Shown here in pieces: positions 62,325-64,000 of a stretch of 64,000 nt of DNA (positions within the stretch are counted from its first letter, which is position 1; every line of letters starts with the position of its first letter). The notes below the pieces were generated by a model. That model ran no database searches, was not told where the DNA came from, and saw only the letters and a list, made by a program, of their open reading frames with translations. A program made the position numbers and the translations under genes. The DNA is from Eudromia elegans (lineage: Eukaryota > Chordata > Aves > Tinamiformes > Tinamidae), in assembly GCA_003342815.1 (NCBI GenBank), contig PTEX01000012.1, positions 1,831,961 to 1,895,960 of the forward strand, read 5' to 3'.

Positions 62325-64000
62325 GCAGAGTTTGGCTGAGATTGTTTTGAGGGATGCCAGCTAAGCATTCATTACTGTTAAACTAGGTGACTGAATATCC
62401 TAATTATTAGGATTTCTTAAGGAAACTAATTTTCAGCTTCTTTTTCTCCAAAAGCTGAGGGATGGTCCCCTCATGTGGTGTTGGTGTGCTGCCTTGCGTC
62501 GCCGCGACACGATGTTCCCGAGGCAGCGTACGGGGAGAATCGCAAAACCAGAGCAAAAACTGCACCTTGAATGTCTGCAACCGCCTCCTGTCAGCGAGAT
62601 CTGCGTCATTTAGGAATTTCCTTTTAAATGAGAATAAGATTTAGAATAAGTGTAAGTTTTATGTGGAGAAAAACCCTGAGCTTCTTACAGGGAGAAAAGC
62701 AGTTGGCAGGCTTAGTTTCTTGCAGCTTTTTCACTTCCCCTGTTTCTTCAGTTTCTAACGAACTGCTCTGGTTAAGCCTCACGTGTTTCACGTATGTGTG
62801 ATGCTGCTGTCGTTGCCAGAAAGAATAAGCAGAAGCTCGAGACAACAGAGTGAGCCTTGCTTTGGATCTCAAAGTTATGTGGTAAATCACTGATGTTTTA
62901 TCACCTTTCAGTGTAATCCCTTAACAAATATTTGATGCTTTATAAACAAAAAGACTCATATATCCAATTTGAAGTAGTCCGTGTTAGGGGTATTATTTAA
63001 ATAGGATTATTTCCGTGTTAGATATTCCACAGAAGTGAGTTGCACCATATGTTAGTGTCTCCCGAGACGCATTTTCAGCATTCAGCAGATATGGCATGTT
63101 TTATACAGTCTTAGAAAGTTCTGAATTTTCCGATACAAAATAGCTTTAGGAGGAGATCTGCATACTTAGCCATCTAGGAAATGAAATATTTATATTCAGG
63201 TGCCTAAATAGGGGCTTGGAAATTGCCTTCATACAAACAAACTTACAGGATGCGGTGTGTAAATTAAGATCGTTTTTCAAGTGGCCAAGCTCGCTGAGGT
63301 GCTGGGAGTATCAATGGGAAACGGAATCACAGTTATGCATAATTGCAGTATCCTAGTTCTCCTGCTTCCATATTATAAAACTGAGCTGCTACTGTAATAA
63401 GTAATGGTATAATTCAGAAGGCAGGGAATTACATTTACATCAAGTCTAATAAAATAAATTTTCATTTGAGATAGACTACAGTTATATATTGAATGCTGTA
63501 ATTGTTAGAATTAAGCTTCTAGGAAAACCAAAGGTTCATTCTGCTAAATATGGGAAAGGAACAAGAATTTTAACTATTTATTCTCATAATTTTTATATGT
63601 GCACACTGACAAATGTAACCTATGGAAGCTTTTGAAGCTGTATGCTTTTGTAATAAAAACTACTGGAGAGGACTGATCTCTGAGTTTGATAAGAAGGGTT
63701 TAATACATTCATGTTATGCTGTTTGGAGCAGAGCTCACTAGTGACTGCTCTACATACTCCTCGTGGAGAGGAGATTGAAGGTAGGTAGGTAGATTGAAGT
63801 CATTGAAGCCCCAGCTGTAAGAAGAACCTGCAAAATGGTAATTCCGGGAGAAATGCATGTTTAGTTTCATGGCTGGACCTCCCCTAACAAGCCTGAAAGG
63901 GTTTGCACTTGGATAGAGCAAATTGTTGACATTCTGTTGTTTCATAAAGCATATACAATCAAAATCTGTACATTATGCAGTTGTTGAAAGGACTTAGCCA

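Larger units (their letters stand above)
26394..64000 (+). other. GRIP1: GRIP1 intron 1, beginning only
   Basis: From the donor at 26394 to the window end I find no sequence encoding the expected next GRIP1 segment (the region leading into PDZ1). Nor do I find the alternative short-isoform start I remember as MPGWKK. GRIP1 in other vertebrates has very long 5' introns, so 37.6 kb without an exon is expected. The content is AT-leaning unique sequence with scattered homopolymer runs, CpG-rich islets and short tandem repeats listed separately. Outside those entries I see nothing supportable in: 26.6-30.1, 30.8-37.5, 37.6-39.1, 39.6-40.5, 40.6-41.9, 42.1-45.2, 45.8-48.0, 48.2-53.1, 53.8-55.3, 55.4-58.3, 58.5-61.5 and 62.4-64.0 kb. 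Confidence 0.75.

Noticed and set aside
26394..64000. Search for the alternative GRIP1 short-isoform start exon (MPGWKK) and for the next exon
   Set aside because: No matching codons were found by eye on the + strand. They probably lie beyond the window.

Overview
This 64 kb window is vertebrate, almost certainly avian, nuclear DNA. It is AT-leaning and mostly non-coding, with small GC/CpG-rich islets scattered through it. It carries one well-preserved CR1 LINE (the characteristic retrotransposon family of birds and other reptiles), at least one much older CR1 relic and a doubtful third, and few other repeats. There are no operons, Shine-Dalgarno sites or dense coding. Nearly all open frames over 60 codons are what chance gives in 64 kb.

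The one confidently recognised gene part is the first coding exon of GRIP1 (glutamate receptor interacting protein 1), on the + strand at 26339-26393. It encodes MIAVSFKCRCQILRRLAK plus one base of the next codon and is followed by a consensus GTAA splice donor. It sits in the strongest CpG island of the window (about 26030-26560). That island also carries an (AGG)n/(GCC)n block and a 20-codon upstream ORF whose TGA overlaps the GRIP1 ATG as ATGA.

Layout. 1 to about 25.8 kb: DNA upstream of GRIP1, read as intergenic. It holds a CR1 relic at 4.4-5.1 kb, CpG-rich islets at 3.6, 7, 10.7, 16.2, 18.7 and 23.9 kb, a tetranucleotide microsatellite at 10.9 kb, a CR1 element at 14.77-15.84 kb, and a few candidate conserved regulatory blocks (8.9, 12.2, 19.8 kb). 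25.8-26.56 kb: GRIP1 promoter, 5' UTR and exon 1. 26.39-64 kb: the beginning of GRIP1 intron 1. I find no second exon. The intron holds further CpG-rich islets (45.3, 53.4, 61.7 kb), a POU/homeodomain-type composite site at 45.66 kb, a hairpin at 40.5 kb, an eroded coding-like stretch at 39.1-39.5 kb, and short tandem repeats at 42.0, 48.1, 58.4 and 62.2 kb.

No previously undescribed multigene system is visible. The best leads are the uORF/start overlap at GRIP1, the isolated CpG islets as possible alternative promoters or enhancers of GRIP1, the composite homeodomain-type blocks, and two unrecognised coding-like stretches (30.1-30.4 kb on the - strand, 39.1-39.5 kb on the + strand). All calls rest on reading by eye. 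No database search, alignment or folding program was run.
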